From the NCBI GenBank assembly GCA_026018925.1, contig JAKSZU010000011.1, positions 12,101,485 to 12,165,484 on the forward strand: a DNA stretch of 64,000 nucleotides. Direction: 5' to 3'. The stretch's first letter is position 1. Each line of letters opens with the position of its first letter. The stretch is from Tupaia tana (Eukaryota; Chordata; Mammalia; Scandentia; Tupaiidae). Positions 20,303 through 30,530 of the stretch are shown one piece after another. Made by a program: the position numbers and the translations under genes. The notes below the pieces were generated by a model that saw nothing but the letters and a program-made list of their open reading frames with translations, did no database searches and was not told the DNA's origin.

Positions 20303-21240
20303 AAGGCATCTTTTAGCTAGAAGTTTCTTTTCCCATTTCTGAGTTTTCAGAATGCCTAACAAGCAGAGGACTAGATGGTTTCGTCCTCCCCTTTTCTGGT
20401 CTCTCTTTCCTAATCCCCTGTGTACTGTGCCGAGAAGCTGGACTAATAAGTTAAGACTTCCTCAGACCCAGCAGGAGGAAAGAAGAGTTCTTGGCTCTTC
20501 ATTGTCCCCTGGGTGCTGTTAGGTGGCAATTGGAGGCCAACACAGTTGTCAGTGATTTGGCAGAAGGTAATTGTGCTCTTAGGTTTGAGGCGTGTTAGGT
20601 TGATGAGACTTTAGCTTGAGGAGGACTGGGCCAAGGACACCTGAGGATTAGCACACTTGGGTGTGTAGCCAGGGTGACTGGCCTCACCAAAGTCAAGGAG
20701 GTTCAACTGTCTTCACAGAACGAAGTGTGTATGTTGACACCTTTGCATCGTTGTGACTGGCAGTGCCTTGTCTGGGATGGGCCTCTTTCTTATTATGCTG
20801 GGCGACTCCAGAGAAGAATAATACACTGGAGAAGAAATGAAGAAACCCTCACTTTTATTCCTACTCTTTCCTCACTGTCAGCATCCCCAGTGCAGCGGTG
20901 GGAAGCAGACACCTGTCCAAGCCACCCCAGGGCAGTACGTAGCTGCCTCTCTCAGATGGCAAAGCGCCGTGACTGTGTGGCCATAAAGGTCTGCAAGCCC
21001 CCACCTACTCAGGCTGTGCCCAGCCAGGGGCAGATCTGCCAACTGCAGTGTTTAGCAGGGCCTCGTGGAACCTGTTCCAGGGCGCTCTGCAGGGATCACC
21101 CTAGGCTCCCTCAGAGGGCTAGTGGAGCAAGGCAGAGGGCGGGTCGGATGGGTGTGTCCCCCTCCCTCTGCATTTACTTCTGATGATTCACTGCTGTGTG
21201 ACTGGAAGGGGCCTCCAGATAGATCATCAAATCAGCAGGC
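20303..21240. other. Low-copy DNA, no gene seen
   Basis: About 940 bp with a 169-codon frame (20674-21183, +) that has no recognisable domain and no splice-like boundaries. I do not call it a gene. Confidence 0.5.
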
Positions 21241-21513
21241 TTTTTTTTTTTTTTTTTTTTTTTTTTTCGGAGAGGTTCCTGCTATATAGGGCGCGTGCAC
21301 TCGCCAGAAAGACAGAGAGAGACAGAAAGTGAGAAATCGCCCCCCACGGGGGATGACCATGACACAATTCTTTCTCCTCCTTTCTCCTCTCGGGATCTTG
21401 GGCATGCACGCACACGCGCCTGGCGTGAGTTTAAGCCACCGGGTCCGGGACTTGAACCGCGGTCGACTACATGGGTGTCCAGCAATATAGCCATTACGCT
21501 AACTGCTGGTTCC
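21241..21513 (-). mobile_element. Young SINE-A copy, antisense
   Basis: T-run, CGGAGAGGTTCCTGCTATATAGGG, GGGATCTTGGGCATGC, reversed B-box GGACTTGAACCGCGG, GCCATTACGCTAACTGCTGG. Target duplication AAATCAGC(A/G)G(G/C)C at 21229-21240 and 21514-21525. Confidence 0.9.
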
Positions 21514-21525
21514 AAATCAGCGGCC

Positions 21526-22180
21526 TTTTTCACAAGCTTGAGGAAACAGGGCCTAGAGAAAGTCCAAACTAGTTCATGGAGAGGCGCGGCGAGCATGACG
21601 GGGGGCATCTCTCACCTCCATGCCCACGGCCACAGGTCTGCCCCTCCATTCTCTTATGTTGATTATGTGCATTCAGAAGCAGGTGAGTACCAGGCGTGGG
21701 GTACCTGGAGGCTCCTGCAGTCCTGAGCTGACCCTCTACTACCTTTCGGACCTGTGACACCTGAGGTCAAGTGTAATCCCACCTTCTACTCCTCCTGTGC
21801 CCTCTCTGCCACTGAGACAAGGGGGCCTGGCCTGCTTTTGAGGAAATGAAGGTTTCTTTTCTACTTGGCACCTGGACCACCCTGGCACCCTGTGCCCTCC
21901 CGTTAGGTCCATTCCATGAGGTGAATGCAGAATAGGTTTTGGACAGAGAAATCCCCAAAGCATGAAAGAGGGCAAAGGCCATCCTGCTTGCCTGGGAGGG
22001 ATGGGGACTTGAGGCTAGGGGTGGTGAGGAGGCTTCGCAGAGAAGAGGGCCTCAGCCCTACAAGGAGAAATAGGATTCCCAGAGGCCAGGAGGGGAAGGG
22101 ACCCCAGGTCTGGGGATCGCAGTGAGCAAAAGCACAGAGGTGTCGGAGCCTGGGAATTAGTTAAACAAAGAAACTTGCTT
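21526..22180. other. Low-copy DNA, possible L2 remnant
   Basis: GAGGCTTCGCAGAGAAGAGGG and GATCGCAGTGAGCAAAAGC...ACAGAGGTG near 22028-22142 resemble reversed L2, weakly. No coding signal. Confidence 0.4.
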
Positions 22181-22184
22181 GAAT

Positions 22185-22445
22185 TGTGTGTTGTTTTGTT
22201 TTGTTTTTGTTTTTATGCCCAAGGGAGCATGTGTTCCCCAAAGACAGAGGGAGAGAGAAAGAGAAAGTACCCACAATGGGGTATGGTCATTCCACAATCT
22301 CTTCTCATTTTTCCATCCCGTTGGGATTTGGGACATGCACACACATGTGCCTGGCATGTTTTTCAAGTCTCTGGGGTTAGGACTTGAACCATGGTCTGCC
22401 ATGTGGGATCTGGCTTCCTGAACCACTAGGCCACAGGGCCAGCAC
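22185..22445 (-). mobile_element. Old SINE-A copy, antisense
   Basis: GTTTTGTTTTGTTTTTG tail side, GGGATTTGGGACATGC, reversed B-box GGACTTGAACCATGG, reversed head CACTAGGCCACAGGGCCAGC. Confidence 0.8.
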
Positions 22446-23073
22446 GCTTAAGTAGTTTTTGTTGGTATTTGTTTTAGTTTTTTATTTAGAAAAGATCTGA
22501 TGTGACTGAGGGGTGGGAAGGACCAAGGGGGAAAGATGATGAGAAAATTGCGGCCTCTGATGGGATGCTTTCTACTACAAATGTTAGAAGAACCAGCTCA
22601 GTAAGGCTTAAGCAAAGGAGGAATGTTTTGGCTCACCTCTGGATTCCATAACTGTAGGATCCATAGGTTCTAAAGATGTCTAATAAGTTATTTTTCACTT
22701 CAGCTGCATTGGTCCCCCTCCCCAGGAAGGCCAGCCCCTTGTTAAAGAATCTGGCAACTCCAGACTGGTATCCTCCCAGCTTTGGGGCTACCAGCAAGAT
22801 CTTTCCAGATTAAGTCCCACTGATGTGGGCTCGTTTTTGGAGCCAGATACTGTGGCTGAGGGATGGAATGTGCTCACTGGCTGGGTGATGGGCCTCAGCC
22901 CTAGATCTGGGTGTGGGTAATGTTGTCCACAGCTGAGAAGGGAGAGGTGTGGCTCCCCATAGGAAAAATGAGGGGGCTGTTCCTGTAAGAAGGAGACTGG
23001 GGGAAAAGAAGGCAAAAGAACAGACTCACCCCTGGCTCACCACAATGTTGAAGGTCTATGAAAAACTTGTGAT
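22446..23073. other. Low-copy DNA with an old repeat trace
   Basis: CAGTAAGGCTTAAGCAAAGG...GAATGTTTTGGCTCACC near 22600 resembles an ancient mammalian repeat whose relatives read GGCTTAAGCAAAAAAGGGAATTTATTGGCTCA. A similar trace lies near 37630. Family not named. Confidence 0.4.
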
Positions 23074-23360
23074 TGGGACCAGCAGTTGGCATAATGGCTA
23101 TGTCGACTGTGTAGTCGACTACCCATATAGTTGACCGTGGTTCAGGTCTCAGACCTGGTGGCTTAAACTCACACCAGGCGCGTGTGCGTGCATGGCCAAG
23201 ATCCCAAGAGGAGAGTGGAGGAGAAGGGATTGCGACGTGGCCATCCCCCTTGGGGGGTGATTTCTTGCTTTCTGTCTCTCTGCCTCTCTCTGTCTTTCTG
23301 GTGAGCACATAGCCCTATAGCAAAAACCTCTCAAAAATAAATAAAGAAGAAAGAAAGAAA

Positions 23361-23417
<57 letters not shown>

Positions 23418-23425
23418 AAGAAAGG
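23074..23425 (+). mobile_element. SINE-A copy with expanded (GAAA)n tail
   Basis: GGGACCAGCAGTTGGCATAATGG head with a small internal duplication (GTAGTCGACT...ATAGTTGACC), full body, CCCTATAGCAAAAACCTC, then a (GAAA)n tail at 23341-23425. The next SINE begins inside this tail. Confidence 0.85.
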
Positions 23426-23675
23426 ACCAGCAGTTAACGTAATGGCTATGTCGCTGGACTCCCACATAGTCAACCGCGGTTCACGTCCCGGACCCGGTAG
23501 CTTAAAACTCACGCCGGACGCGTGTGAGTGCGTGCCCAAGATCCCGAGAGGAGAATGGAGAAAAAGGATTGTGGCGTGGCCATCCCCCTCTGGGGGGGTG
23601 ATTTCTCGCTTTCTGTCTCTCTGTCTCTCTCTGTCTGTCTGGCGAGCGCACACGCCCTATAACAAAAACCTCTTC

Positions 23676-23706
<31 letters not shown>

Positions 23707-23707
23707 A
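23426..23707 (+). mobile_element. Young SINE-A copy placed in the tail of the preceding SINE
   Basis: GGACCAGCAGTTAACGTAATGG head, GGTTCACGTCCCGGACCCGG, full body and A-tail. The pair 23074-23707 as a whole is flanked by AACTTGTGATTG and AGCTTGTGATTG. Confidence 0.85.
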
Positions 23708-23937
23708 GAAAAGCTTGTGATTGTATTTTGGGGGCCACACAGGGCCTGTCCGAGGGTGCTGCGAGCAGATGGACTCCCCTGGAGAACAGAGCTGCGGACT
23801 TGTGGAGGAAGAGAATGTGGAGCAATTTTGGCAGTTGAATTGAGAGGACTTGAAACATGGTTGACCACAGGGAGTTGGATAAGTGGAAAAATCAAAGATC
23901 TGAGTTTTGGTTTGGGCTTCCAGGGGCCATACACAAA

Positions 23938-24052
23938 GAGACTTAAAAATTGTGGAAAATGGAATTAAAGTATGAGTTTGCTTTACTGAAAAAAGTTTTG
24001 AAAGCCATGCATTATTTCTTCATAATATTTTCCATGAACATTTTATAGACTC
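23938..24052. mobile_element. Mariner MITE, Hsmar2-like
   Basis: GAGACTTAAAAATTGTGG, GGAATTAAAGTATGAGTTTG, GAAAGCCATGCATTATTTC, TCCATGAACATTTTATAG follow the family of 3662-3788. Confidence 0.7.
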
Positions 24053-24099
24053 CTTGATTACGATGTTTAGTAAGAAAAGTTTCAAAATCAAACATGGGA

Positions 24100-24283
24100 T
24101 TGGGTGTGGCAGCAGGTGACATGGTGGTTAAGGCACTGGACTCCCACATGGTTGACCACAGTTTGGATCCCAGGCTTGAAAATCACACCAGGCACATGTG
24201 TGTGCATGTCTCAAATCCCAAGAGGTAAAAGGAGGAAAAGGGATTTGTAATGCGGCCATCCCTCCTTGGGAATGATTTCTCAC

Positions 24284-24319
<36 letters not shown>

Positions 24320-24369
24320 ATTTCTCTGGCAAATGCATGTGCCCCATGGCAAAAAATGCCCCACAAACA

Positions 24370-24411
<42 letters not shown>

Positions 24412-24670
24412 AAAATACCAGGGGTAAGCATTGTAGCACAGTGGTTCAGTCCTGTGCGTGGGAGCCAGATCCCACATGGCTGACCATGGCTCAAATCCCA
24501 GCCCCAGCAGCCAGAAAAACACAGCAAGTGTGTATGAGTACATGCCCTAAATCTTGGTGGAATGGAGAACTGGAGGAGAAAGGATTGTGACATGACCCCA
24601 CTGAGGGGTACTTTCTCTCTCTCTGGAGGACACCCTCTAGCAATTAAAAGCAAAGCGAAACAAAACAAAC
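24100..24670 (+). mobile_element. Two SINE-A-like copies in tandem
   Basis: Copy 1 (about 24100-24418) has GCAGCAGGTGACATGGTGG, a body with GGATTTGTAATGCGGCC, (CT)n, CCCCATGGCAAAAAATGCC and a (CA)n tail at 24371-24406. Copy 2 (about 24420-24670) is older, with GGTAAGCATTGTAGCACAGTGG, CTCAAATCCCAGCC and CCCTCTAGCAATTAAAAGC. Confidence 0.8.
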
Positions 24671-24734
24671 ACCAGGAATTACTAAAATGTCTGGACAGCT
24701 TTCACTGTGCCAGATAGGATGCTTTTTAAATTTT

Positions 24735-24980
24735 TTTTAAAGGGAGATTTCTGCTACAGGGTGCATGTGTTTGCTGGAGAGACAGAGAGACAGAAAGTGA
24801 GAAATCACCCCTGAGGGATGGTCACACCACAGTCTCTTCTCCTCCATTCTCCTCTTGAGATTTTGGGCATGCATGCACATGCACCCAGCGTGGGTTTTAA
24901 GCCACCAGGTCTGGAACTCAACCACGATTGACTACATGGGAGTCCAACGATATAACCCTTCTACCATCTGCTGGTCCCAA
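24735..24980 (-). mobile_element. SINE-A copy, antisense
   Basis: AGGGAGATTTCTGCTACAGGG, GAGATTTTGGGCATGCATGC, reversed B-box GGAACTCAACCACG, reversed head CCATCTGCTGGTCCC. Confidence 0.85.
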
Positions 24981-25019
24981 CCAAGTATAACATTCAGTCG
25001 TCACAATAGCTCTACATTT

Positions 25020-25190
25020 GTGTCCGTGATACAAGGAGACGAGGCACATGGAGGTGACATTTGCCCAGGGCCAAACATCCAGGAAGTAGTGCGGCCAGGA
25101 CTTGACCCAGGAAGTCTGGTGGCCGAGCCCCCTGCTCTTAACCCCTGTGTGGTCAGATTGCATGTGTGGCCCAGAGATCCTCGGTGATCT
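25020..25190 (-). repeat. MIR, antisense
   Basis: GAGACGAGGCACATGGAGGTG, TTTGCCCAGGGCCAAAC, GGACTTGACCCAGGAAGTCTGG and CCCCTGCTCTTAACC follow the reversed MIR consensus. Confidence 0.75.
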
Positions 25191-25422
25191 TGGAGGACAG
25201 GAGCAGTTGAGTGGTGAGGGGGGGGGAAGCCGTGTTGTGGGTGACAGAAACTGAAGAGGAGAGAGAGTGAGCAGGGCAGTGAGTAGGGAGCGAAAAGGTG
25301 TGACGATAAGCCTTGCTCTGCTCTGCTTGTGTGGCGCGTACAGATCCCTTACCTTCTGTTTTATCAAATCCTGTTCATTCTCATGTGAGGTAGGTTTTAG
25401 CCAAACACACACATACACTTTG

Positions 25423-25423
25423 A

Positions 25424-25466
<43 letters not shown>

Positions 25467-25687
25467 TTGGGGCACGTGTACTTCACTGGGGATAGACAAT
25501 GAGACAGAAAGTGAGAAATCACCCCTCAGGGGGTGGCCACACCACAATCCCTTCTCCTTCATTCTCCTGAGATCTTGAACACGAACGCACATGTGCCCAG
25601 CATGATTTTGAAGCCACCAGGACTCAAACCATGGTCAGCCCTGTGGGAGTCCAGCGACGTAACCACTATGCTATCTACTGGTCCCAG
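25423..25687 (-). mobile_element. SINE-A copy, antisense, long T-run
   Basis: An uninterrupted T-run of about 39 bp (25425-25463) is followed by GCTTTGGGGCACGTGTAC, GAGAAATCACCCCTCAGG, a B-box-deleted head side (CCACCAGGACTCAAACC) and CTATCTACTGGTCCC. Confidence 0.85.
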
Positions 25688-26261
25688 CATCCCCATTTTA
25701 AAGACTCTGAGTGCTCCCATGACCAAAGGCAGAGCCAGAAGGCCATGGAGAGGACCTGGAGCTCTGGCTTTCTGCCTGCAAGATGCATTCTCTTTAACTC
25801 CTGTGTCAATGCTGTGACCTTCAGTTTCCTGACATCCTGCAGCTGAGCTCAGGCCTTTCAGGAATGACCCAGGTGTGCGTTTGGGGAGATGCCAGGTGTG
25901 TCTTCTCTGCTCAGTAAGTGGGTGCCACGCTGGAGATGGCTGCTCAGCGGCCCCAGGGCTTGCCGAGCGCCTAGGGACTGCAAGCTGCTCATGTCAAGGT
26001 CATTGCCCTAAGCTTGTGATCAGCAGCCAGGGACGGAGTCATTCCCCTGGGGTGATGGCTGCTGTCATGGGTCCTTGTCTGTGCCTTGGAAGAGGAATAG
26101 CAGTGAACTCACCCCACAGTTGCAAGCTGATTTGGTGAGGCCATATGCCCGTCTGTGGATCAAAGACGTGTTCCTGCTTCTTGGCTCCCTGGCCGTAAGC
26201 GACGCTGATGCACCTCTTCTTAGAGCGCACTGATCTGCATCCGATTCCAGGGGGTGGTTGA
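25688..26261. other. Low-copy DNA, no gene seen
   Basis: About 570 bp without a recognisable repeat or coding signal. Confidence 0.5.
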
Positions 26262-26450
26262 GCAGCACAGGATTTAACACGGGAGTTTGGGCCCAGCTGT
26301 GGTGGCACAGACAGCAGGGCACTATTGCACGGGGTGGGGAGACCTGGTCCAGCTGGCATGGAGGTGCACACCTGTGGTCCGGGCCAAGGAGGCTGGGGCA
26401 GGAGGCTCATGACATGGCCTATGTCTCTTTCTCACTCTTTTTCTCATAAA
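26262..26450 (+). mobile_element. SINE-D with 7SL-like segment
   Basis: GGCATGGAGGTGCACACCTG, TGGTCCGGGCCAAGGAGGC and TGGGGCAGGAGGCTCATGA (26357-26415) match the 7SL-derived domain of Alu/B1-type SINEs (GGTGGTGCACACCTGTGGTCCCAGC...GAGGCTGAGGCAGGAGG). Poorly conserved sequence precedes it (26262-26356) and a pyrimidine-rich stretch with CATAAAACAATC follows. Confidence 0.65.
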
Positions 26451-26998
26451 ACAATCAAGTGAGAGGTTTTAATAACGCAGTGAAATATATCATTGTTTTC
26501 AGCGAAAAACAGAATCAGTGGAGCATAGACTCTATGTCAGCTAGATTGTTTAAGACACACAGAGAGGATTTCGGAGAAATGCAGTGAAATACAGTGGGAT
26601 TAGAGGTGTTTGGTTTTCTCCCCTCTTTTTTTTTTCCCCCCTTATAGAAACCTCTTCTAGGCTGCTAGGGAGGAAGGTTTGGGCACCTTTTTCCACGGTA
26701 AGCCCTCTTAAGCTTGCTTTCTTGGGTTCTGAAGTCCTAGACAACTCACTCATCTTTCTGAAAAAACTTTATATGAAGACTCAGAATATGAGATATGTAG
26801 GGACGTTTCAAAGTCACGACGTCTTTATAAAGGTGAGGTGACATGGTTTGGGGGGTGGGTTTGCCCAAGCTCATGTAGGGCTGGGGCTGGGGCGTTCGCC
26901 TCCTAAACCCTTCACAGTAGCAAGTCTTAGCACAGGGGCAGGTGAGCAGCCTTGTAATTAGCCATTTGGGGGATAAAGAACAGCCCCCAGGGTTCAGC
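26451..26998. other. Low-copy DNA, no gene seen
   Basis: About 550 bp. A short TCTTTTTTTTTCCCCCC pyrimidine run lies near 26625. GTCACGACGTC near 26815 recalls the short MITE ends but has no partner. Confidence 0.45.
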
Positions 26999-27160
26999 AC
27001 ATGGCGTGGAGATTAAGGAGCTAGACTCCCACGTGGCCAATTGTGGTTCGAGTTCCGGACCTGGTGGCTTGCTTTCTCACTTTTCTTCTCTCTCTGGTGA
27101 GTGCCCTATGACAAATTAAAAAAAAAAATACAATTAATAAATAATTTTTTAAAAAAAGAA
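26999..27160 (+). mobile_element. SINE-B-like copy
   Basis: ACATGGCGTGGAGATTAAGG head, B-box GGTTCGAGTTCCGG, GCTTGCTTTCTCACTTTTC, CCCTATGACAAATTAAAA tail. The end combines features of A and B types. Confidence 0.75.
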
Positions 27161-27187
27161 AAAAATGGCTCCCAAAGTCATTCAGGT

Positions 27188-27535
27188 CCTTGGGCCAGCA
27201 GGTGCCATGGAGTTTAAGGCACTGGCTGCCACATGGTCGACTTCACATTTTGTGTCCTGGACCTGGCAGTTTGATGGTCACGCCAGACGTGTGTGTGCAT
27301 ACACACCCAAAATCCTAAGAGGAGAATGGAGGTGAAGGGATTATGGCAAAGCTATACCTCCTTGGGAGAACTTTCTCACTTTCTCTCTCTCTGTCTCTCT
27401 CCCTTTTTCTCTCTCTGTCTTTCCCACTCCCCCACCATGACTGCTTGTACCCTACAGCAAACTGGGAAGAAAAAAATAATACACACACACACACATATGT
27501 GTGTGTGAGTGTGTGTGTGTGTGTACACACATATG
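27188..27535 (+). mobile_element. SINE-A copy with CA/TG microsatellite tail
   Basis: GGGCCAGCAGGTGCCATGG head, body with GTGAAGGGATTATGGC, CCCTACAGCAAACTGGG, then (CA)n, ATATGTG and (TG)n at about 27480-27532, which form a CA/TG inverted pair. Confidence 0.8.
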
Positions 27536-27663
27536 GGTCCTAATTCCTAGAACCTGTGAACAATCCCTTAGATGGTAAAATAGATTTTGCAGTTATGGTT
27601 AAGAATCTTGAGATTATTCTAGATTATATGGGTGAGCCCTAAATGCTACCACAGATGTCTTTG

Positions 27664-27950
27664 TAAGAGTCATCAAGTGTCTAGCTCTGTAGCCTAGTAG
27701 TTAAAGGAACTGGATCCTATGTGGCTGGCCGCGGGGTTCAGATCCTGGTCACGGAAGCTTGAAAAACACTCTGGGCACCTGTGTATGTATGTCCCAGATC
27801 CCAGCAGGATGGAGAAATGGAGAAGATATTGCGGTATGACCACACCTCAGTGGGGGAGTGCTTTCTTCCTCTTCCTCTCTGTCTGTCTCTGGCAGGCACA
27901 TGTGCCTTCTGGCATAACTAAAGAGAGAGAGAGAGAGACATCAATTCCCA
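27664..27950 (+). mobile_element. Old SINE-A copy inside the MLT1 LTR
   Basis: CTAGCTCTGTAGCCTAGTAG head, GGTTCAGATCCTGG, CCCAGATCCCAGCAGGATGG, CCTTCTGGCATAACTAAAG then (GA)n. Confidence 0.75.
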
Positions 27951-28125
27951 GAGAGGTTTGACACACACAGAGAAGGTGATGTAACTGTGGAGACAGAGGC
28001 TGGAGTGGTGTGACCCCAAGCCAGGGAATGTTACCAGTCCCCAGAGAATCGGACGGAAGAGGTGAGAAATAATTCCCCCCAGACTTTTCCAAGGGAGCAT
28101 AGCTCTGCTGACACCTTGATATGAT

Positions 28126-28320
28126 GATTTCCTTTTAGGCAGGGCCTCACTGTGTTACCCAGGCCAGCCGTGAACTTGTAGTCCTCCTGCCTCACATGTC
28201 CCAGGCTATTGGGATCATAAGTGGACACCACCATGCTTGGCCTTTAGGTTGCACAGGGAATCAAACCCAGGCCTCCCAGGTGATCCCAGCCAGCAGAGCA
28301 CAGCATCTGAGAAGCACCCC
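28126..28320 (-). mobile_element. SINE-D, tRNA + 7SL chimera, antisense
   Basis: The right side, read on the minus strand, has a tRNA-like stretch with GGTTTGATTCCCTGTGC (B-box). The left side is clearly reversed 7SL (CAGGGCCTCACTGTGTTACC, CCTCCTGCCTCACATGTCCC, ACCACCATGCTTGGCC). It lies inside the MLT1 LTR. Confidence 0.75.
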
Positions 28321-28581
28321 ACTGTGTCGGGACCTGACACCGTGATTTTGACTCAGAGAGACTGATTATAGACTTCTCACCTTCAGAACCGTGAGAGAGA
28401 GAAATGTGAGTTCTTCTCAGCCCCAGGCTTCTTTATTATAGCAGCCATAAGAAACTAATACAGTGAGCTTTAGTCAAAGTCAGTCCATCCAACACTTGTT
28501 TGTCAAGACGCCCCTAGAAGGGAAAAAGTGATCTCTGGGTAAATACCTTGGAACCTTGAACAAATGGACAGTCACATGGAC

Positions 28582-28725
28582 ATTCATTCATTCTCCACAT
28601 TTTTATTGAACACCTAATCCATATCAGGTCCTGTTCTAGGTGCTGAACATGTATTTATAACAGTGTTTCTGCTCTTATTGCTTATATTCTCCTGGGCAAA
28701 GCAGGCAATTAAACAAATAACTGGG
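28582..28725 (-). repeat. L2 3' end, antisense
   Basis: CATTCATTCATTCTCCAC, TTTTTATTGAACACCTAATCC, GTCCTGTTCTAGGTGCTGAAC, GGCAATTAAACAAATAACTG follow the reversed L2 terminus. Confidence 0.7.
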
Positions 28726-28995
28726 CCAGCTCTGGGCCTGGTGATCAGAAGAGCTGGATTGATTTAACAAGGCTGACTGCATAGTTTGAGTCCTGACCCT
28801 GACAGCTTAAAAAATCTGCTCTGTGTGTGTGTACATGCCCCAGATCCCATCAGAATGGAGAAATGGAGGAGAAGGGATCCCAGCATGACTGTGCCCCATT
28901 GTAGGGGCAGGGGTGTATTCTTTCTCTCCTTCTCTCTGTTTCAATCTTTCTGGTGAGCACATGCACCCTCTGGCAAATTAAAAAAAAAATTAACA
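28724..28995 (+). mobile_element. Old SINE-A copy
   Basis: GGGCCAGCTCTGGGCCTGG head, GTTTGAGTCCTGACC B-box, CCCCAGATCCCATCAGAATGG, ACCCTCTGGCAAATTAAAA tail. Confidence 0.75.
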
Positions 28996-29102
28996 AGTAT
29001 ATAATGTAATATCAGGCTAGCAGTGTACTATTTTTCTCTCAGTGCAAACAGTGTCAGGCAGTACTATTTCATTTCATTTATTTACTTATTTAGAATTATT
29101 TT

Positions 29103-29256
29103 ATTTAGCTTTATTTATTTATTTTTTATTTGACCAGAGAGAGACAAAGTGAGAGAGAGGGAAAGTGAGAAACAAGCCTCCAGGTCCAGGACTCGAACTG
29201 CTGTTGGCCATGTGGGAGTCCGGCGTGCTTAATCACCATGCCACTTGCCGGCCTCT
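29103..29256 (-). mobile_element. SINE-B copy, antisense
   Basis: TTTATTTGACCAGAGAGAG, GCCTCCAGGTCCAGGACTCG, reversed head CCATGCCACTTGCCGGCC. Confidence 0.85.
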
Positions 29257-29329
29257 CATTTTAGTTATTTTTAAATTTTCTTTCTGTCTTCCATAAGGGA
29301 GGAGAGATGGAGACAGAGTCAAAGAAAGT

Positions 29330-29705
29330 GAGTCAGTCAGAGTCCTCATTCCACAATTCACGGCTGGCCTGGATCAGAATTTATTTAGCTCACAGTTTTG
29401 GAGCAAGGGTCTTCTTATTGGTGGGTAACATGATGGAGGGCATCGCATGGTGAGAGAGCAGGAGCACGCATGTCTGTGTCCGTGTGTCTCTGCTCTAGTC
29501 TTGTTCCCTCATCTTGTAAGCCCACCAGTGTTCAGGTGGAAGGCCTCACCCTGATAATCTTATCTAGTCCTGTTCAGCTCTCCAAGGCTCTACCTCTTAA
29601 CCCTGTAGTCAGATTTAGTTCCCTCCCTCTTAATACCTTCACAACAGCTCACCAATTGGAACATGTGAATTTGGGGGAACACAGTCAAAGCATAGCACCA
29701 TCTTA
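29330..29705 (-). mobile_element. MaLR/ERVL-like LTR, antisense
   Basis: GAATTTATTTAGCTCACAG, TTTTGGAGCAAGGGTCTTC, CTCCCTCTTAATACCTTCAC, ACATGTGAATTTGGGGGAAC match the same reversed LTR class as 640-940. AATAAATTC on the minus strand is a possible polyadenylation signal. Confidence 0.65.
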
Positions 29706-30118
29706 GTTTGCAGTTTGGGGCCACTCCCTTCACATCTTGGCACTTGGCATCCTCATCCAAAAACCAAGGACATTAACGAGCTCTGAGATTCCACAACTCA
29801 GCGTTTCATGCCCTAGGATGAATTGCTGTCCTTTGTGAAAACGCTCTGGCATCTGGAGATCGTGGGTGTCTTCATGTCAGCATAACCTGGATTTTTCACT
29901 CCCACTAGACTGAGAACCAAGAGTCAGACGCAGATAGAGCTAGCATGATCGCATTTGAATGTGAACTTGAGTTCTTAGACAAATGAAATTTCTGCAGAAG
30001 TTAACTCATTTTGGAATTTTCTAGAAGAGTTAAATGTAGGAAACCTACCTCACTGCTCTCATCCAGGACTTTAAAGGCCAGCTTACACTAGCCGCTCTCA
30101 CTTGTAATGGTATAGTAC
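29706..30118. other. Low-copy DNA, possible conserved non-coding
   Basis: About 410 bp. The segment 29940-30030 is AT-rich with few CpGs and has no repeat match. This is a style often seen in conserved non-coding DNA, but I cannot test it. Confidence 0.4.
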
Positions 30119-30530
30119 GAGGAGCTTCCACAATTTGTGAATAAATGGAATTAAAGTACAAGTTTTTTTTTAATGCCCGAAACACACAACAACATTGAAA
30201 TCCATACATAGCTTTTCTTTTTTATTTTGAGAGATTTTTTTCTATAGGGTGTGTGCGCTCATCAGAAAGACAGAGAGAGACAGAGAGACAGAAAGCGAGA
30301 AATCACCCCCCAGGGGGGATGGCCACAACACAATCCCCTTTTCCTCCATTCTCCTCTTGGGATCTTGGGCATGCACGCACATGTGCCCGGCGTGAGTTTA
30401 AGGCAGTGGGTCTGGGACTTGAACCGTGGTCGACTACATGGGAGTCCAGTGACATAGCCATTATGCTTACTGCTAGTCCCCATGCATAGCTTTTCATCAT
30501 ATGCATTTTCTATGGCCTTTTGAAGACCTC
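30119..30530. mobile_element. Mariner MITE (Hsmar2-like) split by a SINE
   Basis: GAGGAGCTTCCACAATTTG, GGAATTAAAGTACAAGTTTT, GAAATCCATACATAGC (to 30217) and CATCATATGCATTTTC, TATGGCCTTTTGAAGACC (30496-30530) are the two halves. Confidence 0.75.
30218..30479 (-). mobile_element. SINE-A copy inserted in a MITE
   Basis: TTTTGAGAGATTTTTTTCTATAGGG, CACCCCCCAGGGGGGATGG, GGGACTTGAACCGTGG, TTACTGCTAGTCC. Target duplication CCATACATAGCTTTTC (30202-30217) and CCATGCATAGCTTTTC (30480-30495). Confidence 0.9.

Larger units (their letters stand above)
27536..28462 (+). mobile_element. MLT1-type LTR in three pieces
   Basis: Pieces 27536-27663 (CCTAATTCCTAGAACCTGTG, GTTAAGAATCTTGAGATTA), about 27955-28125 (GTTTGACACACACAGAGAAGG, GCTCTGCTGACACCTTGAT) and about 28321-28462 (ACTTCTCACCTTCAGAACCG, ATTATAGCAGCCATAAGAAACTAATACAG) are consecutive MLT1-class segments. 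Separated by a SINE-A and a SINE-D. Confidence 0.8.

Noticed and set aside
26795..26850. GTCACGACGTC resembling the short MITE ends
   Set aside because: No inverted partner within 100 bp.
27480..27532. (CA)n-(TG)n inverted pair as a functional hairpin
   Set aside because: Explained by microsatellite growth in a SINE tail.
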